A stretch of DNA of 64,000 nt, taken from the NCBI GenBank assembly GCA_023853785.1, contig JAJIRX010000708.1:124001-188000 (forward strand), in the 5' to 3' direction. Both the position numbers and the translations under genes were made by a program. The notes beneath the pieces were generated by a model that saw only the letters and a program-made list of their open reading frames with translations, had not been told where the DNA came from and did no database searches. Shown here piece after piece: positions 1 to 9,824 of the stretch. Numbering within the stretch: position 1 is the stretch's first letter; each line of letters begins with the position of its first letter. The DNA comes from Psilocybe azurescens. Lineage: Eukaryota > Basidiomycota > Agaricomycetes > Agaricales > Agrocybaceae.

Positions 1-1
1 C

Positions 2-358
2 CGCCACTGGATCCAGCTCCCCAAGCACCTTGCCGACTCGGCTGCTGGCCTCGGATATTCGTTTGTTATGACCGTGAGCTTACAGTTATCTGTTTCCCGT
101 TCCTGATAATGAACTGACATACGTATCGCTGACGTGGGTGTCCAGACTGTCATTCTCTGGATCATGCACTATATCCCCGGTTTGCGTCTACGAGTCCCAG
201 AAGAGGTCGAAATCATCGGTATTGACGAATCCGACATGGGTGAATATGCCTATGATTATGTCGGTCTGGAGACAGAGCTTAAGACAGCTGCATTCGCGCG
301 TTCTACCGCCTATGATGCCAGAGAATCTGATTTGAAAGAGAGGTCGAGTAACGCATAG
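2..358 (+). CDS. Ammonium transporter (Amt/Mep family), C-terminal end only
   Basis: The gene enters from the left edge. Exon 2-73 reads HWIQLPKHLADSAAGLGYSF, followed by a 72-nt intron (74-145, GTGAGC donor, CTGATAAT/CTGAC branch region) and a last exon 146-358. The last exon carries the final membrane helix and the motif IPGLRLRVPEEVEIIGIDES, then MGEYAYDYV. This acidic tail after the last helix is characteristic of fungal Amt/Mep plasma-membrane ammonium permeases, which take up ammonium and in some paralogs signal nitrogen starvation. Only about 95 residues are present, so the pore residues (twin His, Phe gate) cannot be checked. Family assignment is firm; paralog identity is not. Confidence 0.85.
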
Positions 359-574
359 AGAAGACGCCGACCGCCAAGTAATCTCTCTATTTTTGCTATC
401 TTGCCTGTCTTGTCAACGTGGTTGTCATTTATATTTAGTATTAAAACCTTATCTACCCCTGATCTCATAATGTTTGCGAAAGTTGTACTTGGTAATAGTA
501 CCCTGTAACATCTCCTTCATCCCGCTATATCCATTGTTGTACACACAAAAAGCCACGCTGTTGTGTTTATCCTT

Positions 575-946
575 TTAAAATACCTGGTCGCCGTTGGGCG
601 CAGTAATTGTTAAAGGATCAGATTTCGAACGATCGTTACCGGTCACCAGTAAAAGATGTGTGTCCTCAGCGTGCATGCGGACTTGAGGTATTTCTCGAGG
701 GAGGTGTAAGAAATAGCAACCAATACGTTGTCCACATTCCGAATGTTTCAAGTTTAGGTGAGAAGGCTTTACATCGGGCATAATCAGCCAGCGACAAAAG
801 CACGCGAGGCGCCAAAATATATGTGATTCTGTGCAGAATCCTATTCCAAGCTCGACTGGAACGTCTGATTCCGGCTGAATATAGTGACCGCGAAAGAACC
901 TTTCAAGAATGTCGCTCCCAGGATCAAGAAGGTCTAAATTCCACAT
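575..946 (-). CDS. Possible small unrecognised ORF
   Basis: An uninterrupted 123-codon reading frame on the reverse strand lies between the transporter and the NTF2-like gene. It begins MWNLDLLDPGSDILERFF and ends in PNGDQVF. Composition is protein-like, with mixed acidic/aromatic content and five cysteines, but no domain is recognised. It could be the last exon of a longer gene, since GT follows codon CAG near its end, a fragment of a dead gene, or chance. Low confidence. Confidence 0.25.
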   Translation of the reverse strand: MWNLDLLDPGSDILERFFRGHYIQPESDVPVELGIGFCTESHIFWRLACFCRWLIMPDVKPSHLNLKHSECGQRIGCYFLHLPREIPQVRMHAEDTHLLLVTGNDRSKSDPLTITAPNGDQVF

Positions 947-1107
947 TAATACCCTAAAATATTAACTACAGTCCATATGCTACATAACAGAGTTTCATTG
1001 ATCATACAATACTAGGGTCCTTATACATACATGCAACGATCTGATAGCATGAAGAGAGCACGTCCAAAAGGATGGATGCACAGGTGATAGGCGGATAAGT
1101 TTATCCA

Positions 1108-4100
1108 CTAAGTTCGAATAATGTCCCGAATCCACGGAGAACTCTCTTCCAGTCTTTCGGTGGACAAGAGAGGCGCTGCTCTAACTGTCATCTGATGAGA
1201 AATGGCGACAAGGGGCCAGGCCAATTCTCTGAAATGCCTAGGTCTAGTTGACGTTTAACATTTATACAAACAGTGTGAAGCAGGAGGTAGTGAACGACAA
1301 GCAACGCAAGCGAGGGGGTGTTTGAGAACGCAATCAGACATCACACAACGTTCTACAAACAAAGGAAAGGACGTACCCATTGATGGCATCCTCCTCCTCC
1401 TCTTGGACGTTAATGCCCCTCTGCCGGAGCACAAAACTCTGGTCTAGAGTTAGAACATGATCCATGTGCGGATTTGACGTATGTGGATTGACAATTTCGC
1501 CGTGCACTGTCAATAAGATGCCCGCAGGAGAATCGACAGCATCATATAGCAGGTTGCCTGTGACACCACGGGGGCAAAACTGGTACGGACCCATGGATAA
1601 GAGCCTGTCATTAATCTGTGTCCGCCCACGATTAATTGTCGAAGCTGATGCTCGAGAACCTATGTTAGAATTTTTTTCTCAGCTCGGTTTAGTTTGCCAT
1701 CTTCAAACTACATACTCACGTGAAGAACGGAAAGAAGAATTTACTTCGGGTGCGAACAGCCCCGCCATCGAAAATGAAGGCTGCTCTAGATGATGGACAC
1801 AGCATGAGAAAAGCGCATTATTATCGTACGCCGCAGCCAACTTGGACCGGTCGCTATCAAATAATTGGCAGTACCTAACAGACGGAAAAATGTGATATTT
1901 TTGTATATGCATAGAAACGAAAGAAGATTTAGGCGCCAGGGGCCACTGACCTCTGTAGGAAATCAGCTACAAGGCCCTCAATTTCATTTGCCCCGTCATC
2001 GTCGGTAGAAATGTCTATTTCAGGGTCATCGTCTGAGCTTAAGTTATCTCGACTTTGGCTAAGAAGGGAAATGGCCACGTCCTCGGCTTCCACACAATCA
2101 TTATGGAAAGGCGAATGATGCTCATCGTCTCTCGTCATATGTGTGATTTTAGCATCAGGGGCTGCCATGTTTGAGTTTGAGGTGGGAGATGGAGCAGCTG
2201 TTGCTGCATACTGCCTATCATGTCGGTGATCGGGCATTCCATCGACTGAGTAGGGTTCCTGTGTACGATGATCTCCTGCCAATTCTTGAGAATATGTGTC
2301 TTCTGACTGATACAGAGTGGGTAGGGTTTTGGGCCGGTTGGGTACAGCGGCAGTTGGGGTCGACTCGCGAGTTGGTCGATTCGCGGAATCGATGTTTTTC
2401 GTTATGCCTAGGAATCTAGGCGTACATGAGGATACGGATGATGGTGTAGCAGAGCCCCGAGGCGCGAACGCTACAGGTACAGTAACGGGCTTCGGTTCCA
2501 CGCATTGACGACCAGGTAGAGGCAATCGTTTTCTAGGAATTGGTGGGATGGTTCGCGGTGGGGTTTTGACCGCGGTAGATGCATGCGATGGGGTTTTGAC
2601 CCCTGTAGATGCGGGTGGTGTCAGATCCTTGACTTGCGCTCGTGAAGGGCTCGGGACACTGTCAGAACTATGTCTCGCTAGACGTTTCTTTCGTTTTACA
2701 GGGGACGAGGATTGGGTGAGATTACTATTGATTTCAGATGCGCGTTGGATTACCGTTGCAAGATTAACGACCTCGGGTTGCAGAGTATCTGACCAGACAG
2801 GTGCTGTACTTGACCTGAAAGGCGATCATGGTGAGTCTTCTGCACGAAAAAAGAAAACACCACGTACCATTCAATGACGAGACCATCGTCCCGTGAAAAC
2901 GCCTTGGTCTTTTTCAAGCCGAGACGAACAAGTTCTTTGTTTTTCTCTAGAAAGAAGGATCTTCGGTTTTGTCTGTGGTTGGGATCAGACCCTTTGCAAG
3001 AATTTGGAAAGGGATAGAATTGGCATGCTTCCGTTATGAGTCGACGTTCAGGTGAGATCGGGCGAGGTGGAGGAGACGGGGACAAGGGTTCTTGTTTGAC
3101 GACAGGCTCCTGCTTTACAGGTTCAGCTGCCTTGCGTGTTCGCCCAGGTAACGGTAATCTTGAAATGGTTGTTGGAGGTGGTATCACAGGTTGCTCTTCT
3201 ATCTTCCGTCGTTTCAGCGGAGCGGCTGGTAGTATCGGAGTCGGAGACCTAGATCTGGTCATCCACCAAGTTTCACGAGCACTTGCCACGATGGGAGGCG
3301 TGGCGGAAGTCTGAGAAGCATTTGGAAAAGCAGTATGGTGTGTACGTCGGTACGATGGTCCAGGATCCATTTCCTCTCGTGGCAATGACACTCCAACACC
3401 GACACTAGGGGTTGTTCCACTACTACTTGACGCCGATGGAGAAGAAATATCGTTATTCGACGACATGGTTGCGTGCCCTGAGGTCCAATTCGGATACGAG
3501 CCCCGACTAGATGACTTTCCTCTTCCTCGCCATGCTGTGTTCCCTCGAATGGCATATTGAAGGTATGGACTATGTTGGCCCTGTCCTCGTTGACTCATGT
3601 TTCCGCTAGAGTAACTTCCTCGACCTCTAGATCCTCTGTAATGAATGCTGGTAGCCCGAGATGGGGCCGCTGTGCTCCTGATCGGCGGCGGAAGTTTGTG
3701 AAACCGCTTTTGTATTCCTTCGTTGGGCTGAGCGTCTTCGCGATGAACGACAGGTGCAAGTGAAGACGGCGTGGCTGTTCCGTATTGTCCTCGCAGCATA
3801 TTTACTGCATCCAACAGTATATGTTAGCAAATGGACAACGATAGACACTATTAGAAAACTGGGTCATGCAATGCGCGTGAAAGATGGTAATACGGATGGG
3901 CGGCCCGGAGGTGCGTCCCCTTCAGGGAGTCTTTGTGACCTTCAGCCTCCAAAAGGTCCTTTTCCAATATTTCTACTCGCCCGCAACTCCTCTCTTCCAT
4001 ATCGACATGACAGGAAAACAAAACAGAAGTCCCAAACTCTCGAGGCGACAAAAATTCAATAGTTATTCCGAACTGATCGCACTGCACAGGTTATCAGTTG

Positions 4101-4152
4101 CCTGTCAAGATTTTATGTATACATATCTTTTGAAGGCACCCTCGAATGACAT
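1108..4152 (-). CDS. Nuclear-type protein with C-terminal NTF2-like domain
   Basis: Reverse-strand gene. Last exons, 3' to 5': 1108-1228, 1377-1659, 1720-1874, 1951 to about 2815; then a large exon up to about 3800; a putative first coding exon at 4123-4152 (ATG at 4152). The N-terminal half is disordered: an RGG/RGR-rich stretch (SRGRGSYSSG), a basic KRRK nuclear-localisation-like motif and many SP sites. The C-terminus is an NTF2 fold with YCQLFDSDRSKLAAAYDNNA, GILLTVHGEI and SFVLRQR, ending WPLVAISHQMTVRAAP. Mex67/NXF1 proteins carry such a domain for Mtr2 pairing in mRNA export, but I see no leucine-rich repeats and no UBA domain, so it is not Mex67. Splicing near 3800-4100 is uncertain; a coding-looking segment with DMEERSCGRVEILEKDLLEA lies there. 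Confidence 0.7.
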
Positions 4153-4331
4153 ATTGGGATGAACGTAATATTCGCCATTTAGACAATGCAATGCTATAAC
4201 ATCCGACCAGCGCTCGCTGCTCGCTTTCGAGCAACCATCCCGAAGCGCGCGCCTACTACAGGTTCCAGAAGAGATTTTCCTCATTCCCCTCATTCTCTTG
4301 TTAACGCACCTTTGACAAATAGTTGCCTTCC
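4153..4331. promoter_or_regulatory. Short shared intergenic region of a divergent gene pair
   Basis: About 180 bp separate the proposed start of the reverse-strand NTF2-like gene (4152) from the forward start of the membrane gene (4332). Both promoters must lie here or extend into the opposite gene. I see no clear TATA box; the middle is GC-rich (about 4205-4260). Co-regulation is inference from spacing only. Confidence 0.4.
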
Positions 4332-7300
4332 ATGTCTAGCCAAACAACAACTACAGGATATGGGGTGGGAAAGGGCTCAAAGACGGAAACTGGAGAACTG
4401 GTAGCTGGATCGCCTTCGGAATCTCATCGAGCAACTTTGCCACCCTCAGTAAATCCAGATGAATACCCGGCTTCTGAAGCTGGAGAAGAGTCAAGGCATC
4501 CAAATAGCTATACAACGGATATCGAAGGGTCTCCAAACAACGCGCCTGGTCAACCTCATGAGACGGAGAACCCATCTAGGCATACCTCGACGGGCAATAG
4601 GAAGAAGAAGAAAAAGACAGGGTCGTCCGACATACCGCCAGCAGCTCAAGGCATGTACACCAATCCAAACAACGAACCAGGCCCCGCTACCTGGCAAGGC
4701 TACTTTCCTCAGCCGCCGCTCCAGATCTTCTCTTCTCCGTTATCCTTTTTGAGCCACCCTGTTGCCACTCCAAGACAGCAGCCACATCGAACAAATTCTT
4801 TACCTCAACCTCAAGCCATGTATTCCTCCCCAATTTATTCTTCCCAAATGAACACAAATGCCGTCCTACAATCGGCGCCCCAGTCGTACCATCCTCTTCC
4901 AACTACTTCACCATATTCTGGACCAGGAATGTCGGCGCAGCCTATTCCAACAAACATACATGCACAGCAACCTTACTCTCAAAGTGTTCCGATCTACCCT
5001 GATGTATCTCAGCCTGCCGCAGATCACAACACAGATGCATTCGTCGCGTCAGACCCTTTCCGCCCTCACGCGCTTGCCAAGGATCAGAAAGAAATATCTT
5101 CATTTGATGATGTCGAAATGCCTGCAACATCAAGTTGGGGAGTACCACGCCACAGGACTTAGCTACAGCGTATGCGAGCCAGGCAGGAGCTTATGGTGGC
5201 TGGGGACCCCCAGAGTTCCCAGACAACTGGGGCAAGAATGATAACCACTACTCCTCAGCTACAGGGTATCCAACTCAGAATAATGTCTGGAATACAGAAC
5301 AGTCTTGGTACACGCCATCTGTTGTAAATCCTAACCCCCATCTGCAGCATCATACTCAGGGTATCCAACTCAGAACGATTTCCGGAATACAGAACAGTCT
5401 TGGTACAGGCCATCTGGTGTAAATCCTAACCCCCATCCGCAGCATCATACTCAGGGTATCCAACTCAGAACGATGTCCGGAATACAGAACAGTCTTGGTA
5501 CAGGCCATCTGGTGTAAATCCCAATCCTCCATCCCCACCGATATCAGATTGGGGTGGTGCCGATGGCTGGGATGCTGGCGGTGACTGGGGTGATGCCGAT
5601 AGCTGGGGTAGTGCCGATGGCTGGGATGGCTGGGGTGAGCCGCCTGGGTTTCGAAATGATGGTTATGTTCGACCTGAACGTTCCCGGAGGTCTTCAATGT
5701 CAATCCCTCGTATTCCCCAAACAATACCATCTACCCCTAGCTGGTTTAAATCTCAGTCTAAAAAACATACTAACGGAAATGCAACAAATGAATCTACCAG
5801 CCAACATATAGCAGAAACACCCCCGTGGACTGCATCAAGACCGATGCAAGAAACGTCATATGAAGCTTCATACGACTCGCCGAAGGTCCATACCCTAGAA
5901 CCTGCAGTTGTTATACGGTTTACAGACTCGCCGAAATCGGATCTAAGCTCTCTTCCAGAAATCACAATCGATCCGGCATCCCCTTCAAGGTCTGAAGAAT
6001 GGCCAGGTTCTGCTTATGAAAATGTAGCGGATGAAATGGCTCATGAAAATGAGCAGAATTCACCAGTCGCACCAAGGCCTGCTGACAGCCCTTATCCCGT
6101 ATCGCCATATGACGAAATGCCCATTTCACCTACCATTCCGCCTTTGCCTTATACAACCCGGCCTGCGTGGCGGACTGTACGTCCTAGACGTAGAAAGATA
6201 AATATGCCCATTCCTCAAATTCCTTTAATAGTTCCTCCAAGTTCGACTGCAGCGCATCAACCGCTAGGCCCAACGAATGATCCTCCACCTCTAACTTCTA
6301 AGGAGAGTTCGTCGTCAGATACATCTGAACCCTCCGGTTACATGCCATATGGTCCACATCAGCCAACTCTTCATACCCATTCTCCTTGGAATACTTCATC
6401 ATCAAACTATCCTCCTATTCCTCCGCGTGTCTCCATGAAATCGTCCTTGTGGTCGAAAGCTGGAGATTTCTTTCGTTGGCCCTTTGGTCACAGCAGACCA
6501 TCGAGCGGAAAGCCACAACATACAACAAACTACGTACCTCCTCCTATGGCACCTCGTCCGATGGTACCTTCTCCTATGGTACCTCCTCCGATGGCCTACA
6601 TGCTTCCTCCGATGACCTACGCGCCTCCTCCGATGGTTGTGCGGTATACCAAGGATTCCACAGTGGATATGACTAGACTCGTAGTCGATTTTGTTACAGG
6701 CACGTTACCGAGCCAAATCTATTTGCATTTTCTGCTTCGCCTTCCGTCCCTTTACTTTACTCGAGTTGCCCGCATATTCGAGGAAGCTGACCTGTCCTTG
6801 CCTGAACTCAAGAAGATGGCACTCGAAACGGCCTCGACGACTAAAGGTGGGCTCGATGTGCAAATTTTCGAGTCTTCGAACGTGCCATTACAGTACACCA
6901 GGCTAAAATCGACTTGGGAAGGGTTCATCGACTCAGTCATGAGGGAATGGAAAACATTTAACATCATCTCAGTGCTACTCTTATCGTGCGTGTTTCTTTT
7001 CCCTTTCGTGTCAGGGCCTTTAATTCATATTGTCGAATATACAGCGCCATCCTGACCATTCTACAAATTCAGAGCGCAGCAGACGATCCTATTACCAGAT
7101 ACACTGCAATTGCTTCGTTGATTTGTGCACTGATAAGTCTTCTATTTGGATGTATGTACATTATCCGCTTTGGCAGCATGCGTAAAACATATAAAGCCGC
7201 TGAATGGGCGTTGGTAAGTCTGTCAGCTCTTCTTTCTAGTGCATACGACTTTTTTCTCACCCATTCTGGTGATCTACAGGAGGCTAAAAAGACTAAAACT

Positions 7301-8749
7301 GTCATTTGGTGGAATGTGTGGGTCCTGCTGGCGATGCCTGCCATCTGGCTAACTTGGTGCGTTTTCTTTTATTCTCGATATAGGCCGAAGGCTGATGGAC
7401 TCGTTAGGTCTATCATTCTATACATCGCTTGTACAATGTCATTCGTCTGGCGGACAAGCTCGCAAAGTGACGCAGAACCAATAATTACCTCAAAAACTGC
7501 TCTTCTTACAGTTCGGATTGTAATCAGCTCGGTTTTAGGATTGGGCCTGGTTTATGGAGTATTGATTATCAGCACTTTCAGCCGGTATGGCTCGGTCATG
7601 GATAAAGCCTGGAAAAAGAGGATTGATGGATGGGTTGTTGGGAAACACTCTCAAGGCAGCTACGGGCAATATATGTCTACCCCTCACTTCAGCTCATCAC
7701 CTTATTATCACACGCCCTATGCCCCGCCTGCAAACGCTTCGGCGCAGCACACTCCGTTTGCATCAGGGTCCTACACACCCTTTCCCCTCCGAGATGGCTC
7801 AGCATATATACCTGCCACTTACAGACCCCCTCCTTCTACGCCTTACACGCCATATATCCCTCTTACGCCTTCTACGCCATATATCCCTCCCGTTGTGCCT
7901 TCTACGCCCTATATCCCTTCCATGTCTTACACCCCTTATTCTACGCCTTACACGTCATATATCCCTCCTACGCCTTCTGCGCCACATATCCCTCCCATTG
8001 TGGCTTCTACGCCCTATACCCCTCCTATGTCTTACATCCCTCATTCTACGCCTTACACCCCCTTTATCCCTCCACTTAGTACCCCTAGAGCGGACCCTGT
8101 GGTTATATACGGAACACCTTTCACATCTGCGAGCCAGGAGTCTCTTTCAACAGTATGGAACCGTTTGAAGAATCCTCTGGAAAGCTATGGACAGTACACA
8201 AACGTCGACGATGTAACGCGGTCAAATGCCCGACGTAATTCGGGACACAACTTGAATCATACCACTCTGAATATGCGAACATCAAATACACAATCTGCAG
8301 CCTCTTCCGACGTCGACCATGTAACGAAGTCAAATACGCGACGCAATTCGGGGAACAACCTAAACCATACTAGTCGGAACACGCGAGCATCAAATGTATA
8401 CTCTGTAGCCACTTCTGGCCCTTCCTCAGCGCTTCAACAGAGACCCACTGTTCCCGTACCTCCTCCTCCGCCTGCGCCTGCGCTATCTCCTATACCCGGC
8501 ACTCCCGCGGTAGATACCAATGACACATCCCTTTCCATAAGCACCACCTCGCATTCTGTCCAAAGGCCAGGAGAGCCATCTGAAACCCCTGAAGCTCATG
8601 TTCGCTTTCGATCTCCTTTGCTATCTCCTCTGCTATCTCCTCCTCTGCTATCTCCAAGAAGTGAAGATGAAGGGTCTTGGCAAACGGCCAATATCGATGC
8701 CAATAGTTCTGTGCCAACCATTCCGGACTCTCCTCTCCGCGATCCCTAG
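4332..8749 (+). CDS. Large disordered protein with multi-pass membrane core (unnamed fungal family), paralog 1
   Basis: Seven-exon model: 4332-5141, 5183-5323, 5374-5418, 5469-6985, 7045-7213, 7280-7356, 7408-8749; total 4101 nt, 1366 aa, in frame. Residues 1-740 are disordered (a KKKKK stretch, Gln/Pro/Tyr-rich, then a GWGDADSWG-type Trp/Gly repeat). From about residue 743 comes a conserved amphipathic block (LPSQIYLHFLLRLPSLYF, FEEADLSLPELKKMA) and a STWEGFIDSVMREW motif. About five membrane helices follow, including ALISLLFGCMYIIRFG, VIWWNVWVLLAMPAIWLTW and VISSVLGLGLVYGVLII. The C-terminal 400 residues are disordered and Pro/Ser/Thr-rich. A clear paralog lies at 52080. I do not know a function. 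The 41-nt intron at 5142-5182 could instead be a missing base in the G run at 5137-5140. Confidence 0.8.
5271..5520 (+). repeat. Three tandem copies of a 95-bp exon+intron unit
   Basis: Copies start at 5271, 5366 and 5461 (period 95, nearly identical). Each unit splits into a 45-nt coding piece (15 codons, N-D-x-R-N-T-E-Q-S-W-Y-R-P-S-G) and a 50-nt piece that starts GTAAAT, contains CTAAC and ends CCAACTCAG, that is, a complete intron. Because 95 is not a multiple of 3, the frame is kept only if the 50-nt piece is spliced out. In the third copy the branch motif and acceptor are changed and the sequence reads on as exon (GVNPNPPSPP). Confidence 0.75.
7830..8080 (+). repeat. Degenerate STPY-x-PYIP coding repeat
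   Basis: Within the last exon of the membrane gene, units related to S-T-P-Y-T-P-Y-I-P are repeated about ten times with variants (SAPHIPP, SMSYTPY). The DNA is a matching TCTACGCCNTAYACNCC microrepeat. It encodes a Pro/Tyr-rich disordered tail that the paralog at 52 kb lacks. Confidence 0.75.
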
Positions 8750-9009
8750 TGTACACTGGGTAATCCATATGATATTGATATATAGCCATACTATTGTTTC
8801 ACTTCGTATGGCTAAACGGGTCCTTTTCCCGTATGTTTTTTTACTTATGAATTCATTTACACGCTTATCACGTATGCATCTTTCCAAATTGAATATCTCA
8901 TCTCTTCCATGTTACCACAATTACCATAATATCCATTCCTATTTCCTATACGATGTCATATGAGCTTTGCCCTTGATCTGTTACATTGATTTGACACTGA
9001 CAATATAGT

Positions 9010-9472
9010 TCATTGGGTAGTCACAACACTGTCTGGTTCTAAAGGGTGAAACCAATTAGCAATATTCAGCAAAGAAGGGAAACAACGAGTCGTACCGATG
9101 TATGCGACAACATCTGTGAGGCTTTGAAGACTCTGGAGGAAAGAGTCCGGAATCTTAGCAGCAAATCCCTGAGATGGCGCAGCTTCATTAGCATCCTTCA
9201 ATGTCATATAAATGGCCTGGCATACATTCAAAATGCCTCCGTTTTCGTCGAATCTCGTCTTGAGTTCACCCCTGAACACGAATATTCAGCACTTAGATGT
9301 ACCGAGCGCGTGAATTCTGGACAACTTACCATTTTTCTCCACTTCCTTGATATATTCATCGATCTGCTCCTTCGTTACGTGGTCCTTGAAAACGACAATG
9401 TAAGGTCTGCATTCAAATCAGCCCCTTTTCTATCTCGATAATCTCTTCAAGCTCGACTTACGATCCAGACAT
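9010..9472 (-). CDS. Peptidase inhibitor I9-type protein (Pbi2-like)
   Basis: Five small exons on the reverse strand: 9462-9472, 9330-9406, 9226-9271, 9096-9168, 9010-9038, with introns of 55-58 nt. The product of about 78 residues starts M-S-G-S-P-Y-I-V-V-F-K-D-H and continues VTKEQIDEYIKEVEKNG, FDENGGILNGFAAKIPDSF, ending EPDSVVTTQ. This is the single I9 (subtilisin propeptide-like) fold used by fungal Pbi2-type inhibitors, which act as cytosolic inhibitors of vacuolar serine protease and, in yeast, help vacuole fusion. Frame continuity between the second and third exons needs one more base in the C run at 9269-9272 (reverse strand G run), which I read as a sequence error. Confidence 0.85.
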
Positions 9473-9824
9473 ACTATGAGACTCTTTGGGTGTTTGGGTA
9501 ATTGGTCGTTGGAGTTTGGGAGAAAGATGTCGTAGTTGGGATGGAAGCGCAGTTCGAGCTCGAGCCTTATAAAGCCCTCTTACGCTCCATAACGCCATCA
9601 TGATTCGGACGGTGCTTACAGCCTTAATCCAATCTAATCGGGAAAGTCTGGCATATCTGATAAGAATCACAGGACAAATCCGTACCACCACACGTCATGG
9701 ATCCATACTCTGGGCAAAATTGCCTTCAATGGAATAAATCAACATTATTGGCATAAGGAAATATTGTATAATATCCATCGTCCCAGAAACAGAAAGAGAA
9801 ATAAAGAAAACAACAACAACAAAT

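Noticed and set aside
1108..1951. Calling the NTF2-like gene Mex67
   Set aside because: Only the NTF2-like part matches; leucine-rich repeats and the UBA-like end are absent.
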